DNA of 64,000 nucleotides. It comes from Gracilibacillus massiliensis. GTDB taxonomy: Bacteria; Bacillota; Bacilli; Bacillales; Amphibacillaceae. This document shows, piece by piece, positions 27,086-35,936 of this stretch. The notes below the pieces were generated by a model. The model was given only the letters and a program-made list of their open reading frames with translations. It made no database searches and was not told the DNA's origin. Position 1 is the stretch's first letter; each line of letters opens with the position of its first letter. The stretch spans positions 372,001-436,000 of the forward strand of contig NZ_CZRP01000011.1 in the NCBI RefSeq assembly GCF_001458115.1. Direction: 5' to 3'. The translations under genes and the position numbers were made by a program.

Positions 27086-27227
27086 GATGAACGTACATCA
27101 AAAAATGATTGACGTACCTCATTTAATGGTTTATGATGAATATGCAATCTTAAAATTATGGTGAAAGCACTTACTAAGTGGGAACACCATATTTTTATAA
27201 AGAAAAATGATGTACGTACATCATTTT
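27086..27227 (+). promoter_or_regulatory. Promoter with three operator palindromes
   Basis: TTGACG (27109-27114), 17 bp, TATGAT (27132-27137) forms a good promoter. Site 2 (27103-27124, 22 bp) overlaps its -35. Site 1 (27086-27099) is 21 bp upstream centre to centre. Site 3 (27204-27227) is a perfect 24-bp palindrome with half-site AAAATGATGTAC. Sites 2 and 3 agree at 19 of 22 positions. All share a central ACGT. The LacI protein encoded at 26022 is the likely ligand. A cre-like TGAAAGCACTTACT (27162-27175, 12 of 14) lies between. Confidence 0.8.
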
Positions 27228-27290
27228 GAAGCGTGGAGGTGAAACAGAGGGGAGTCATCACATAGAAAAAAATTTAAGGAGAGATTGTAT

Positions 27291-28574
27291 ATGAAAGTGA
27301 GATTATTTATTAGTTTGCTTATTTTAGTAAGTTTAATGGTAGCCTGTAGCTCTGGTGAAAGCGATGACAATAGCTCGGCATCAAATGGTGATGAAGTAGT
27401 AATTGATGTGTTTAATATCAAGGTAGAAACAACAGATCAACTAAATAATTTAGTTGAAGAGTATGAAAGCGAAAATGAAAACGTAAGCATTAATGTTACT
27501 ACTGTAGGTGGCGGACAGGATGCACCTTCAGCACTACAAGCTAAATTCTCATCAGGAGAAGAACCTTCTATCTTTTTACTTGGTGGTCTATCAGATACTG
27601 AAAAGTATAGTGAGTATTTATTAGATGTATCTGACATGGAAAGTGCTAAGACGGCGATAGATGGAACATTAGATGGTGCAACCATTGATGGAACCCCTTA
27701 TGGCATCCCTTTAAATATTGAAGGGTATGGCTGGATGATTAATAAACAAATTTTTGAGCAAGCTGGCGTGGATCCGGCATCTATTGATAGTTATCAATCC
27801 TTTGTAGAAGCTGTCGAAACAATCGATGCACAAAAAGAAGAACTAGGAATCGAATCAGTATTTGCTTTTAGTGCGAAAGAAGATTGGGTAGTAAGCCAGT
27901 TTTCAAGTCATTTTACAGCACCTGAATTTGATAATAATATACAAACTGCATTTGAAACAGATCAATTAAATCTTGAATATGGCGACCGCATGAAAGAATA
28001 TGTTGATTTATTTAATCAATATAACTATCAACCAATTTTATCACTTGATTACAGTACTTCTGTAGAAGAATTATTTGCTAATGATCAAGCTGCTATTATT
28101 CACCAAGGTAACTGGATCGTACCATCTTTAAATAGTATTGATGAAAGTTTTGTAGAAGAAAAATTAGGCATTGTACCGTTGTTTGTTGAATCAGATGATG
28201 AAGGAAAAATCGTTGCAGGTCCTTCGTGGTATTGGGGAATCAACAAAGAAAAAGATGAAGAAGTAGTTGAAGAATCTAAAAAGTTTTTAGATTGGATGTA
28301 CACTTCTGATACCGGTAAAGATTTAATTGTGAATGACTTTAAATATGTACCTGCACATGAAGGGTATGACCCTGAAGATATTAGCGATCCGGTTTCAAGA
28401 GAAGTATATGAGTACTTACTAGATGAAAAAGGAAAAATTTGGGCTAACAATCAATATCCTGATGGCTTTTTCTCAGAGGCTTTACTCCCTGAATTCCAAA
28501 AATATTTAGGTGATCAACAATCATGGGAAGAATTTGAAGAAAATATTAGTCAGTCATTCACGGAAATGCGATAA
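27291..28574 (+). CDS. Sugar-binding lipoprotein of the third importer
   Basis: A 427-residue extracellular solute-binding lipoprotein of the MalE/UgpB-like group (carbohydrate uptake family 1), clearly shorter than the Lpl-type proteins at 10477 and 19022. The lipobox is LMVAC, followed by a short Ser/Asp-rich linker. I choose ATG 27291, 7 bases after AAGGAGAG, over the TTG at 27285. The operon continues with two permeases and an alpha-xylosidase, so the substrate is probably an alpha-xylosyl oligosaccharide such as isoprimeverose or a xyloglucan fragment; this is inference. Confidence 0.92.
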   Translation: MKVRLFISLLILVSLMVACSSGESDDNSSASNGDEVVIDVFNIKVETTDQLNNLVEEYESENENVSINVTTVGGGQDAPSALQAKFSSGEEPSIFLLGGLSDTEKYSEYLLDVSDMESAKTAIDGTLDGATIDGTPYGIPLNIEGYGWMINKQIFEQAGVDPASIDSYQSFVEAVETIDAQKEELGIESVFAFSAKEDWVVSQFSSHFTAPEFDNNIQTAFETDQLNLEYGDRMKEYVDLFNQYNYQPILSLDYSTSVEELFANDQAAIIHQGNWIVPSLNSIDESFVEEKLGIVPLFVESDDEGKIVAGPSWYWGINKEKDEEVVEESKKFLDWMYTSDTGKDLIVNDFKYVPAHEGYDPEDISDPVSREVYEYLLDEKGKIWANNQYPDGFFSEALLPEFQKYLGDQQSWEEFEENISQSFTEMR

Positions 28575-28641
28575 AGTGAGACTGCAATCATTAATTAGGA
28601 GTATTACTTACGATTGAACCGTGATAAATATTTCCCTGGTA

Positions 28642-28669
28642 GATGGAGCAAAGGTCCTTTTGCTCCATC
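28642..28669 (+). other. Stem-loop between lipoprotein and permease genes
   Basis: Perfect 11-bp inverted repeat, GATGGAGCAAA (28642-28652) and TTTGCTCCATC (28659-28669), with a 6-base loop and no T-run. It lies in the 122-bp gap and could block 3' exonuclease, raising binding-protein mRNA relative to permease mRNA. Confidence 0.75.
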
Positions 28670-28696
28670 ACAGATATTTCGTTAAGGAGTGGGAAA

Positions 28697-29560
28697 ATGA
28701 ATTTTAAAAGCCGAACATATTGGCTGTTCTTGTTACCAACATTATTAGCTCTATTACTAGTATTGATTATTCCGTTTTTTCAAGGTGTATATTATTCATT
28801 AACCGAATATAACGGGTTTCAAGTAACTGGTTTTGTAGGATTAGACAATTATATAAAATTATTTTCAGATGAGCAGTTTTTGTATAGTTTAGGATTTACG
28901 GGAGCATTTTCGTTAGCTTCTGTAATCGGTATAAATGTTATTGGTTTAGCATTTGCATTGCTGGTTACACAAAAACTAGGTAAAGCGAGTACCTTTTTTC
29001 GAACCGTTTACTTTATGCCGAATCTTATCGGAGGTATTATTCTAGGGTTTATTTGGCAATTTGTATTCCTAAAAGCTTTCACGGGAATTTCTGAGGTAAC
29101 TGGACTTGAATTTTTTAGAGGCTGGTTAGCTGATACGGAAACGGGTTTTTGGGGATTAGTCATTCTATTTGTGTGGCAGATGAGTGGTTATATCATGGTA
29201 ATCTATATTTCCTTCTTAAACAATGTACCGAAAGAATTGCTAGAAGCAGCAACAATAGATGGTGCTAACAAATGGCAAAGTTTCTGGAAAGTGAAATTTC
29301 CATTAATTATTCCTGCCTTTACTGTCAGTTTATTTTTAACGCTATCTAATGCGTTTAAAGTCTATGATCAAAATATGGCACTAACAGGTGGTGGCCCATT
29401 CGGTTCAACAGAAATGGCAACGATGAATATTTACGATACAGCTTTTAAAGTACAAGAGATGGGCTATGCCCAATCGAAAGCGATCGTTTTTTTAATTGTG
29501 ATTACATTAATATCTGTTATTCAACTTTATTTCACGCGTAAAAAGGAGACAGAACTATGA
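28697..29560 (+). CDS. ABC importer permease, MalF/UgpA type
   Basis: A 287-residue permease with six membrane segments and the EAA loop LLEAATIDGANKWQSFWKVK. Start ATG 28697 follows AAGGAGTGGG. A longer reading frame from ATG 28643 begins inside the stem-loop and is not credible. It overlaps the next permease by 4 bases (ATGA), a sign of translational coupling. Confidence 0.93.
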   Translation: MNFKSRTYWLFLLPTLLALLLVLIIPFFQGVYYSLTEYNGFQVTGFVGLDNYIKLFSDEQFLYSLGFTGAFSLASVIGINVIGLAFALLVTQKLGKASTFFRTVYFMPNLIGGIILGFIWQFVFLKAFTGISEVTGLEFFRGWLADTETGFWGLVILFVWQMSGYIMVIYISFLNNVPKELLEAATIDGANKWQSFWKVKFPLIIPAFTVSLFLTLSNAFKVYDQNMALTGGGPFGSTEMATMNIYDTAFKVQEMGYAQSKAIVFLIVITLISVIQLYFTRKKETEL

Positions 29561-30381
29561 GAAATAGAGAACGTACACATAAATATACGATGCTGTTTAT
29601 AGGTGCAATTGTCTCTTTATTATGGATCTATCCATTTTATTTAGTATTTATTAATTCAATCAAGACCAAAGCCGGAATCTTTGAGGGCACTCTAGGATTT
29701 CCTTCAGCGCCTACTTTAGAAAATTATCCAACAGCATTTGCAGAATTAGACTTTTTATTAACTTTCTTTAATTCTGTTTTAGTAACTGGTGGAAGTATAT
29801 TCATTATAGTTATTTTCACATCGATGGCAGGGTATGCATTATCGCGTAAACCTGGAAAATCTAGTACATTAGTTTATTTTTTATTTGCGATTTGTATGCT
29901 TATACCTTTTCAGTCGATTATGATTCCATTAATTTCACTATTTGGTGCAGTTGATATGTTAAATAGAATGGGCTTAGCAATAATGTATTTAGGTTTAGGA
30001 TCAAGTCTTGCTGTATTTCTTTATGTTGGCGCGATGAAAGGGATCCCGAAAGCTTTGGATGAAGCTGCAATTATTGATGGATGTAATAGATTTCAAGTCT
30101 ATTGGTATATCATGTTACCAATGTTGAAATCAACCACCGTTACAGTGATTGTACTCAATGCTATATGGTTTTGGAATGATTACTTGCTACCGTCACTTGT
30201 GATTAATAAAGAAGGAATGTATACGATACCGTTAAAAACATTCTATTTCTTTGGTGAGTATTCAACCCAATGGCATCTAGCCTTAGCTGCATTAGTTATA
30301 GCAATGATACCTATCATTATATTATACATGTTTTTACAACGATATATTATTGACGGTATATCTGATGGAGCAGTCAAGTAA
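29557..30381 (+). CDS. ABC importer permease, MalG/UgpE type
   Basis: A 274-residue partner permease with six membrane segments and the EAA loop LDEAAIIDGCNRFQVYWYIM. Its start overlaps the upstream stop, and AAAAGGAG lies inside the end of the previous gene. It is 17 bp upstream of the alpha-xylosidase. An ATPase is missing here as for the other importers. Confidence 0.93.
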   Translation: MRNRERTHKYTMLFIGAIVSLLWIYPFYLVFINSIKTKAGIFEGTLGFPSAPTLENYPTAFAELDFLLTFFNSVLVTGGSIFIIVIFTSMAGYALSRKPGKSSTLVYFLFAICMLIPFQSIMIPLISLFGAVDMLNRMGLAIMYLGLGSSLAVFLYVGAMKGIPKALDEAAIIDGCNRFQVYWYIMLPMLKSTTVTVIVLNAIWFWNDYLLPSLVINKEGMYTIPLKTFYFFGEYSTQWHLALAALVIAMIPIIILYMFLQRYIIDGISDGAVK

Positions 30382-30398
30382 ATAGAGGAGGTAACAAT

Positions 30399-32663
30399 AT
30401 GAAATTCACAGATGGAAATTGGTTAGTACGAGAAGGTTATCAGATACATTTTCCAAGAATAGTACATGAAGTTGAGGAAAAAGATGGTGCTGTTACATTA
30501 TATGCTCCATGTAAATACTTAAATAACCGTGGTAATACATTAGATGGTCCACTTTTGACCATTAAAATCTCTGCCCCAATCAATGATGTTCTTCGAATCC
30601 AAACATGGCATTTTAAAGGCGGAAGAGAAAGATTTCCTCATTTCAATGTATTAGATCAAGCGAATGCTCTACAGGTTAAAAATGAAGGAGAATTCGTAAC
30701 TTTTAGCAGTGGGGAACTTACATTAAATATATCCAAACAAGATTTTTCTATCTCTTTTGAGAATCAAACCGGGCGTTTAACAGATGTCGACGGAAAAGGT
30801 CTTGCATGGATTGATGGTCCCGAAGATAGCACTTATATGAGAGGACAACTTCGTTTAGGTGTGGGTGAACACTTATATGGATTAGGTGAACGTTTTACGC
30901 CATTTGTCAAAAACGGGCAAACCGTAGATGTTTGGAACAAAGACGGTGGTACCAGCTCAGAGCAATCCTATAAAAATATTCCTTTTTATTTAAGTAGTAA
31001 AGGTTATGGTGTTTTTGTAAATCATCCAGCAGAGGTTAACTTTGAATTAGGATCAGAATTGGTTTCTCGCTCTCAGTTTAGTGTCAAAGGCGAATACTTA
31101 GATTATTACTTTATCAATGGTCCGACACCTAAAGAAGTTGTAAGTCGCTATACGGAACTAACAGGAAAACCAGCATTACCACCGGCATGGAGTTTTGGTT
31201 TATGGTTATCTACATCTTTCACAACAGAATATAATGAAGAAACCGTTAATCATTTCGTTGATGGCATGTCTGAGCGTGGTATTCCATTAAGTGTTTTTCA
31301 TTTCGATTGTTTCTGGATGAAGGAATTCGAATGGAGTAATTTTATCTGGGATCGCCGCAACTTTCCTGACCCAGAAGGTATGTTGAAACGTCTGAAAGAT
31401 AAAGGGTTAAAGATTTGTCTTTGGATCAATCCTTACATTGCGCAGAAATCACCACTTTTTGATGAGGGAATGGAAAAAGGCTATCTTATTAAAAAAGCGA
31501 ATGGTGATGTATGGCAATGGGATCTCTGGCAAGCGGGAATGGGCGTTGTTGATTTCACCAATCCTGATGCTTGTGAATGGTTCCAAGAAAAGTTAAAAGC
31601 GTTACTAGATATGGGAGTAGATTCCTTCAAAACAGACTTTGGTGAACGTATACCAACAGATGTTATCTATTTTGATGGTTCTGATCCGGAAAAGATGCAT
31701 AACTATTATGCCTATAAATACAATCAAGTAGTGTTTGATCTGTTAAAAGAAGAGCTTGGAGAAGATGAGGCGGTGGTCTTTGCTCGCTCTGCAACAGCTG
31801 GAGGACAACAATTCCCGGTACACTGGGGAGGAGATTGTGATTCCACTTATGATGCGATGGCAGAAAGCTTACGTGGTGGCCTCTCGTTAACGAGTTCTGG
31901 ATTTGGTTATTGGAGTCATGATATTGGTGGATTTGAGAATACAGCAACTCCAGATGTTTTCAAACGTTGGACGGCCTTTGGTTTATTGTCAAGTCACAGT
32001 CGATTCCACGGTAGTTCTTCCTACAGGGTACCATGGAATTTTGATGAGGAAGCAGTAGATGTAGCTCGCCACTTTACCAAATTGAAAAATAGCTTGATGC
32101 CTTATTTATATGGGCAGGCAGTCGAAAACAGTAAAACAGGTATACCGGTTATGCGTTCGATGGTCATGGAATTTCCAGAAGATCCATTATGTGAAACGCT
32201 CGATCGTCAATACATGTTAGGTGATTCGATATTGGTAGCACCGATTTTCAACGAAGCAGGACTTGGATCTTTCTATTTACCAAAAGGAAACTGGACACAC
32301 CTTTTAACTGGTGAGGTTTTAGAGGGTGGTAAATGGATTAAAGAAAACTATGATTATTTCAGCCTGCCTTTATTCGTGCGTCCGAATACGATTTTACCGG
32401 TTGGTGTAAATGAAGAGAACCCAGTTTACGATTATACGAATGATGTTACATTTAAGATTTTTAATCTTGATAATAATCAAAAAGTGACCAGAAATATCGT
32501 GAATGCGAAAGGTGAAACGGTTGGGGCAATAATGGCAGTACGTCATGGTCAAAAGGTTACCGTTACAACAAATGGGTTAAGCAATGCTTACCATGTAGAA
32601 GTAGTAGGACATAAACGCGTATCAGCAAATCCTGGTGACGAAACGATCGAAATAGAGTTGTAA
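30399..32663 (+). CDS. yicI: GH31 alpha-xylosidase (YicI/XylS type)
   Basis: A 754-residue cytoplasmic family 31 glycosidase. The proposed nucleophile is Asp413 in SFKTDFGERIP and the acid/base Asp479 in HWGGDCDSTY. Both are three positions before the equivalents in E. coli YicI (Asp416, Asp482), and the overall length is close to YicI. Family knowledge: removes alpha-linked xylose from isoprimeverose and xyloglucan fragments. It starts after AGAGGAGG and closes the importer operon, so imported alpha-xylosides would be hydrolysed at once, feeding xylose to XylA. A terminator follows. Confidence 0.95.
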   Translation: MKFTDGNWLVREGYQIHFPRIVHEVEEKDGAVTLYAPCKYLNNRGNTLDGPLLTIKISAPINDVLRIQTWHFKGGRERFPHFNVLDQANALQVKNEGEFVTFSSGELTLNISKQDFSISFENQTGRLTDVDGKGLAWIDGPEDSTYMRGQLRLGVGEHLYGLGERFTPFVKNGQTVDVWNKDGGTSSEQSYKNIPFYLSSKGYGVFVNHPAEVNFELGSELVSRSQFSVKGEYLDYYFINGPTPKEVVSRYTELTGKPALPPAWSFGLWLSTSFTTEYNEETVNHFVDGMSERGIPLSVFHFDCFWMKEFEWSNFIWDRRNFPDPEGMLKRLKDKGLKICLWINPYIAQKSPLFDEGMEKGYLIKKANGDVWQWDLWQAGMGVVDFTNPDACEWFQEKLKALLDMGVDSFKTDFGERIPTDVIYFDGSDPEKMHNYYAYKYNQVVFDLLKEELGEDEAVVFARSATAGGQQFPVHWGGDCDSTYDAMAESLRGGLSLTSSGFGYWSHDIGGFENTATPDVFKRWTAFGLLSSHSRFHGSSSYRVPWNFDEEAVDVARHFTKLKNSLMPYLYGQAVENSKTGIPVMRSMVMEFPEDPLCETLDRQYMLGDSILVAPIFNEAGLGSFYLPKGNWTHLLTGEVLEGGKWIKENYDYFSLPLFVRPNTILPVGVNEENPVYDYTNDVTFKIFNLDNNQKVTRNIVNAKGETVGAIMAVRHGQKVTVTTNGLSNAYHVEVVGHKRVSANPGDETIEIEL

Positions 32664-32671
32664 GACAAAAT

Positions 32672-32703
32672 GATGGTCAAGTAAAAACTTGACCATCGTT
32701 CTT
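32672..32703 (+). terminator. Intrinsic terminator after the GH31 gene
   Basis: GATGGTCAAGT (32672-32682), AAAA loop, ACTTGACCATC (32687-32697), then GTTCTTT. Confidence 0.8.
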
Positions 32704-32753
32704 TAATATCTCAAATCTAAAAAACGTTCATGCGTGGAAAGTGCAACATAACC

Positions 32754-33250
32754 TGGTGGCAATTTATGAGATATTGTATGTGCTTTGTAACCGCTCCGGC
32801 TTGTCCGCTTCCCTTTCCGCGGGTTTTTACCCTAAGCTAACTTTTTAAGCAAAGTGCGCTTAAAAAGTGGATCTTAGGATAAAAACTTCCCGCAGGAGTG
32901 GAGGCGGACGCCTGCGCTTTTATATCTACCACAACTAAGGTAAGAATAGACATGTTAACCTTATGTACTATGGTCTACAAATTTGACATAATATTACTTA
33001 CTATTGTGATCAATATTAACTGGATTATTATACATTTTTAATAACCCAAAATATTAGCATTTGCAAAAATTGTAGAGTCCCCCTAAGCGTAGGCGGACAC
33101 TTCCACTCCTGTGGGATCGTTTTCCCTGAAGATCCACTTTTCCATGCGGTTTGTGCGTGGAAAAGTTAGCTGAAGGGAAAACCCCACGGAAAGGGAAGTG
33201 GGCAAGCCGCAGCGGTTATTACACACATATAACATATCAAAATTACCACA
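32754..33250. repeat. Palindromic mosaic repeat, copy B
   Basis: About 497 bp of a two-armed imperfect palindrome filling most of the gap between GH31 and the next oxidoreductase gene. The left hairpin stem is TTTTTAAGC/GCTTAAAAA, the right one TTTTCCATGC/GCGTGGAAAA, both flanked by the same conserved GATCCACT and AGTTAGC words. The ends TGGTGGCAATTT and AAAATTACCACA are roughly complementary. Closest to copy C. Short reading frames here (for example 33083-33265) are by-products of the repeat. The remaining 33251-33374 holds a possible -10 (TATAAT, 33303-33308). Confidence 0.8.
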
Positions 33251-33374
33251 AGTGTTACTGAACAATTTTCTACATTTGCGGGCTACTTAATGGTGGGTAA
33301 AATATAATAGGGCCTTTTGAATAGAATTATTTTCCTTAGTTCGCTAATATAGAATATAAGAAGGGGGAGCGATT

Positions 33375-34394
33375 ATGAGTTTACATAAAATAATTGTGGT
33401 TGGATGTGGGGACATGGCCAATATTTGGTTGGACTATGTTCAGCAAAGAAAGAATGCTAAGATTGTAGCACTTGTTGATTTAAATGAAGGCGCTGCCATT
33501 CGCAAGAAAGAACAAAGAAATCTTGAGGTACCAGTATACACAGATTTAAAGACTGCGATCTTACAAACACAAGCTACTCTTGTATTTGATGTCACCATTC
33601 CTGCTGCACACAAAACAGTGGTATCAACAGCCTTGACTAACGGTTGTGATGTTTTCGGTGAAAAACCGATGGCAGAAAATATCCAAGACGCAGAAGAACT
33701 TATAAAAATTGCGGAAGCCACTGGACAAACATACACGGTCATGCAAAATCGGAGATATTTAAAACAAATCAGACAACTTCATCATCTTGTCCAAAATGGA
33801 AAAATCGGTGACATAAAAGAATTACATGCCGACTTTTTTCTTGGTCCACATTTTGGTGGTTTCAGGGAGCAAATGGAAAGCCCGCTTATCATTGATATGG
33901 CGATACATACTTTTGATCAGGCACGATTTATTGCAGGGTGTAACCCATCCTCCGTTTATTGCTATGAATTTAATCCAAAAGGTTCTTGGTATGATGGAAA
34001 TGCTTCGGCCATTTGTATTTACGAGATGGAAAATGGTTCTGTCTTTAGCTATCGTGGTTCGTGGTGTGCAGAAGGATTTCCTACTTCCTGGGAAAGTGAG
34101 TGGCGAGTGATTGGCACAAAAGGTACAGCAAAGTGGGACGGTTTTAATACTCCGTCATCAGAAATAGTTGCTGAAGTTTCTTCAGGAGAATTTATCAAAA
34201 CAACCAAGCAAATGTCTAATGATTTTCAATGGCAAGGAAGAGAAGGGCACTTTGGATGTTTAGATGAAATGTTTGCCGGCTTAGAAGAAAATAGAAGAGC
34301 AGAAACAGATTGTCACGACAATATTAACAGTATGAAAATGGTGTTTGCTGCATTAGAAAGCGCTAAAACAGGAAAAAAAGTAGAGATCATCTAA
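33375..34394 (+). CDS. Gfo/Idh/MocA family oxidoreductase
   Basis: A 339-residue NAD(P)-dependent dehydrogenase-like protein. It has an N-terminal Rossmann fold (IVVGCGDMANIW), the EKP motif in FGEKPMAEN and a C-terminal catalytic-type domain with DMAIHTFDQARFIAG. AAGGGGGAG precedes the ATG. It is 24 bp upstream of the Axe2-type esterase, so the two form a small operon. The substrate is unknown; a role on sugars released from decorated xylan is inference. It is only distantly similar to the oxidoreductase at 3113. Confidence 0.88.
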   Translation: MSLHKIIVVGCGDMANIWLDYVQQRKNAKIVALVDLNEGAAIRKKEQRNLEVPVYTDLKTAILQTQATLVFDVTIPAAHKTVVSTALTNGCDVFGEKPMAENIQDAEELIKIAEATGQTYTVMQNRRYLKQIRQLHHLVQNGKIGDIKELHADFFLGPHFGGFREQMESPLIIDMAIHTFDQARFIAGCNPSSVYCYEFNPKGSWYDGNASAICIYEMENGSVFSYRGSWCAEGFPTSWESEWRVIGTKGTAKWDGFNTPSSEIVAEVSSGEFIKTTKQMSNDFQWQGREGHFGCLDEMFAGLEENRRAETDCHDNINSMKMVFAALESAKTGKKVEII

Positions 34395-34418
34395 TAATGA
34401 ATCGAGAGGTGGTAAAGC

Positions 34419-35072
34419 ATGAAATTAGAAAAAAGCCAAAAATTATTATTCATCGGTGATTCTGTTACTGATTGTGATCGAGCTAAACCTGAAGGGGAAG
34501 GATTATTTCAAGCGTTAGGAAATGGTTATGTATCGATTGTGAATGCCTTCTTGCAGGCGAGTTATCCTGAATTGGGAATTCGAGTAGTGAATAAAGGTAT
34601 ATCCGGTAATAAAGTAAGAGAATTAAAAGCAAGGTGGCAGGAAGATGTAATCGACCAAAATCCGGATTGGTTAGCGATTATGATCGGAATTAATGATGTA
34701 TGGAGACAATTTGATACACCTTTTATTCCGGACCATCATGTAGATATTGATGAATATCAAAATACATTAAATGAATTAGTTAGCGATGCGAAATCAGTAG
34801 CAGGAAATATCGTATTAATGACACCCTATTACATTGAAGCAAATCCGAACGATCAAATGCGCGCCAAAATGGATGATTATGGACGAGTAGTAAATCAGTT
34901 AGCTGCCAAACACAATACGCTTTTTATAGATACACAAGCAGCATTCAATAAACTATTAGAAAACCTATACCCTGCTGCCATTGCTTGGGATCGTGTCCAT
35001 CCTAATGAAACGGGGCATACTGTTTTGGCCAAGGCTTTTCTAAATGAAATCGACTTTGATTGGCAAAAATAA
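34419..35072 (+). CDS. axe2: SGNH acetylxylan esterase, Axe2-like
   Basis: A 217-residue SGNH/GDSL hydrolase without a signal peptide. It resembles Geobacillus stearothermophilus Axe2, an intracellular esterase that removes acetyl groups from xylo-oligosaccharides. The triad falls at the same positions as in Axe2: Ser15 in FIGDSVTDC, Asp191 and His194 in WDRVHP. Further shared segments are YPELGIRVVNKGISGN and MIGINDVWRQ. AGAGGTGG precedes the start. It overlaps no neighbour but ends 3 bp from the convergent hydrolase gene. Confidence 0.93.
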   Translation: MKLEKSQKLLFIGDSVTDCDRAKPEGEGLFQALGNGYVSIVNAFLQASYPELGIRVVNKGISGNKVRELKARWQEDVIDQNPDWLAIMIGINDVWRQFDTPFIPDHHVDIDEYQNTLNELVSDAKSVAGNIVLMTPYYIEANPNDQMRAKMDDYGRVVNQLAAKHNTLFIDTQAAFNKLLENLYPAAIAWDRVHPNETGHTVLAKAFLNEIDFDWQK

Positions 35073-35075
35073 GTG

Positions 35076-35921
35076 TTAAAGCTGATTGTTTAACCATATC
35101 ATCAGCCTGTCGATTGCTTTGTCTTGATAGCGTGCATGCCATGGATGATGATATCCCTCATCAAATGAAATGAGACCTTTTTCTGGAATCGAAACAGAAT
35201 CTAAAAATAACTGAATCGAACGAGGATGAACAATCGGATCTTTTTGGTCGTAAACACATAATAACGGAAAACGAAAAAGCGCACTTTCTGCGATTGCTTG
35301 CATGCCATTTTTTATTAATTCTGTTAACCATCTTGCAGTATACTCTGCAGTAATCAGTGGGTCTTGTTGTAATGCTTTTTCTTTTGGCAAGTAAGGTTCT
35401 AATATCGGAAATTTCTCTGCAAGCTTCCTCCATCTCGTAGGTTGGATTGATAGACCTGGAGTAAGGATCGAGGCTGTATCTAATAGTCTTCTCGCCAAAA
35501 AAGGAATTTGCACCCGTAATTCCAATGCAGGTGAGGATAAAATAACACCGTTCGTCAAATCGGGAAATTGCTGGACATAACGAATTACGATTAACCCGCC
35601 AAGACTGTGGCCAAATAAAAAAAGAGGGATAGCAGGATAATCTTTTCTTATTTTTTGGATGAGGATTTCGAGGTCATGTAAATAATCTGCAAACGTATCG
35701 ACATGACCTCTGATTCCTTCTGATTTACCAAATCCTCTTAAATCAGGTGAAACAACCGCAATATCTTCATTTAAGAAAAACTCACCAATATGTTTATACC
35801 GATCGGAATGCTCTCCTGCTCCATGAACTAACAAAACCATTGCTTTTGGTTTTTGAGGAAGCCAACTACGATAAAAAATTCTTATATCATTAAATCCCGC
35901 AAAATAGTCTGTATTGTACAT
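35076..35921 (-). CDS. Alpha/beta hydrolase, monoacylglycerol lipase-like
   Basis: A 281-residue serine hydrolase of the lysophospholipase/monoglyceride lipase group. It has the oxyanion motif LVHGAGEHSDRY, nucleophile Ser106 in GHSLGG, Asp228 in YDQKDP and a His at 258-259 in GYHHPWH. It is cytoplasmic, with no signal peptide. It lies 15 bp downstream of the NhaC antiporter gene and probably shares its transcript. Likely a general lipid esterase rather than part of the xylan pathway. Confidence 0.88.
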   Translation of the reverse strand: MYNTDYFAGFNDIRIFYRSWLPQKPKAMVLLVHGAGEHSDRYKHIGEFFLNEDIAVVSPDLRGFGKSEGIRGHVDTFADYLHDLEILIQKIRKDYPAIPLFLFGHSLGGLIVIRYVQQFPDLTNGVILSSPALELRVQIPFLARRLLDTASILTPGLSIQPTRWRKLAEKFPILEPYLPKEKALQQDPLITAEYTARWLTELIKNGMQAIAESALFRFPLLCVYDQKDPIVHPRSIQLFLDSVSIPEKGLISFDEGYHHPWHARYQDKAIDRLMIWLNNQL

Positions 35922-35936
35922 AGCAACCTCCAGCTA

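Noticed and set aside
33083-33265. 60-residue minus-strand frame in repeat copy B; similar frames at 60335-60517, 60614-60829 and 51273-51467
   Set aside because: They consist of repeat sequence, have no ribosome sites and no conserved domain. They are likely to be annotated wrongly as hypothetical proteins.
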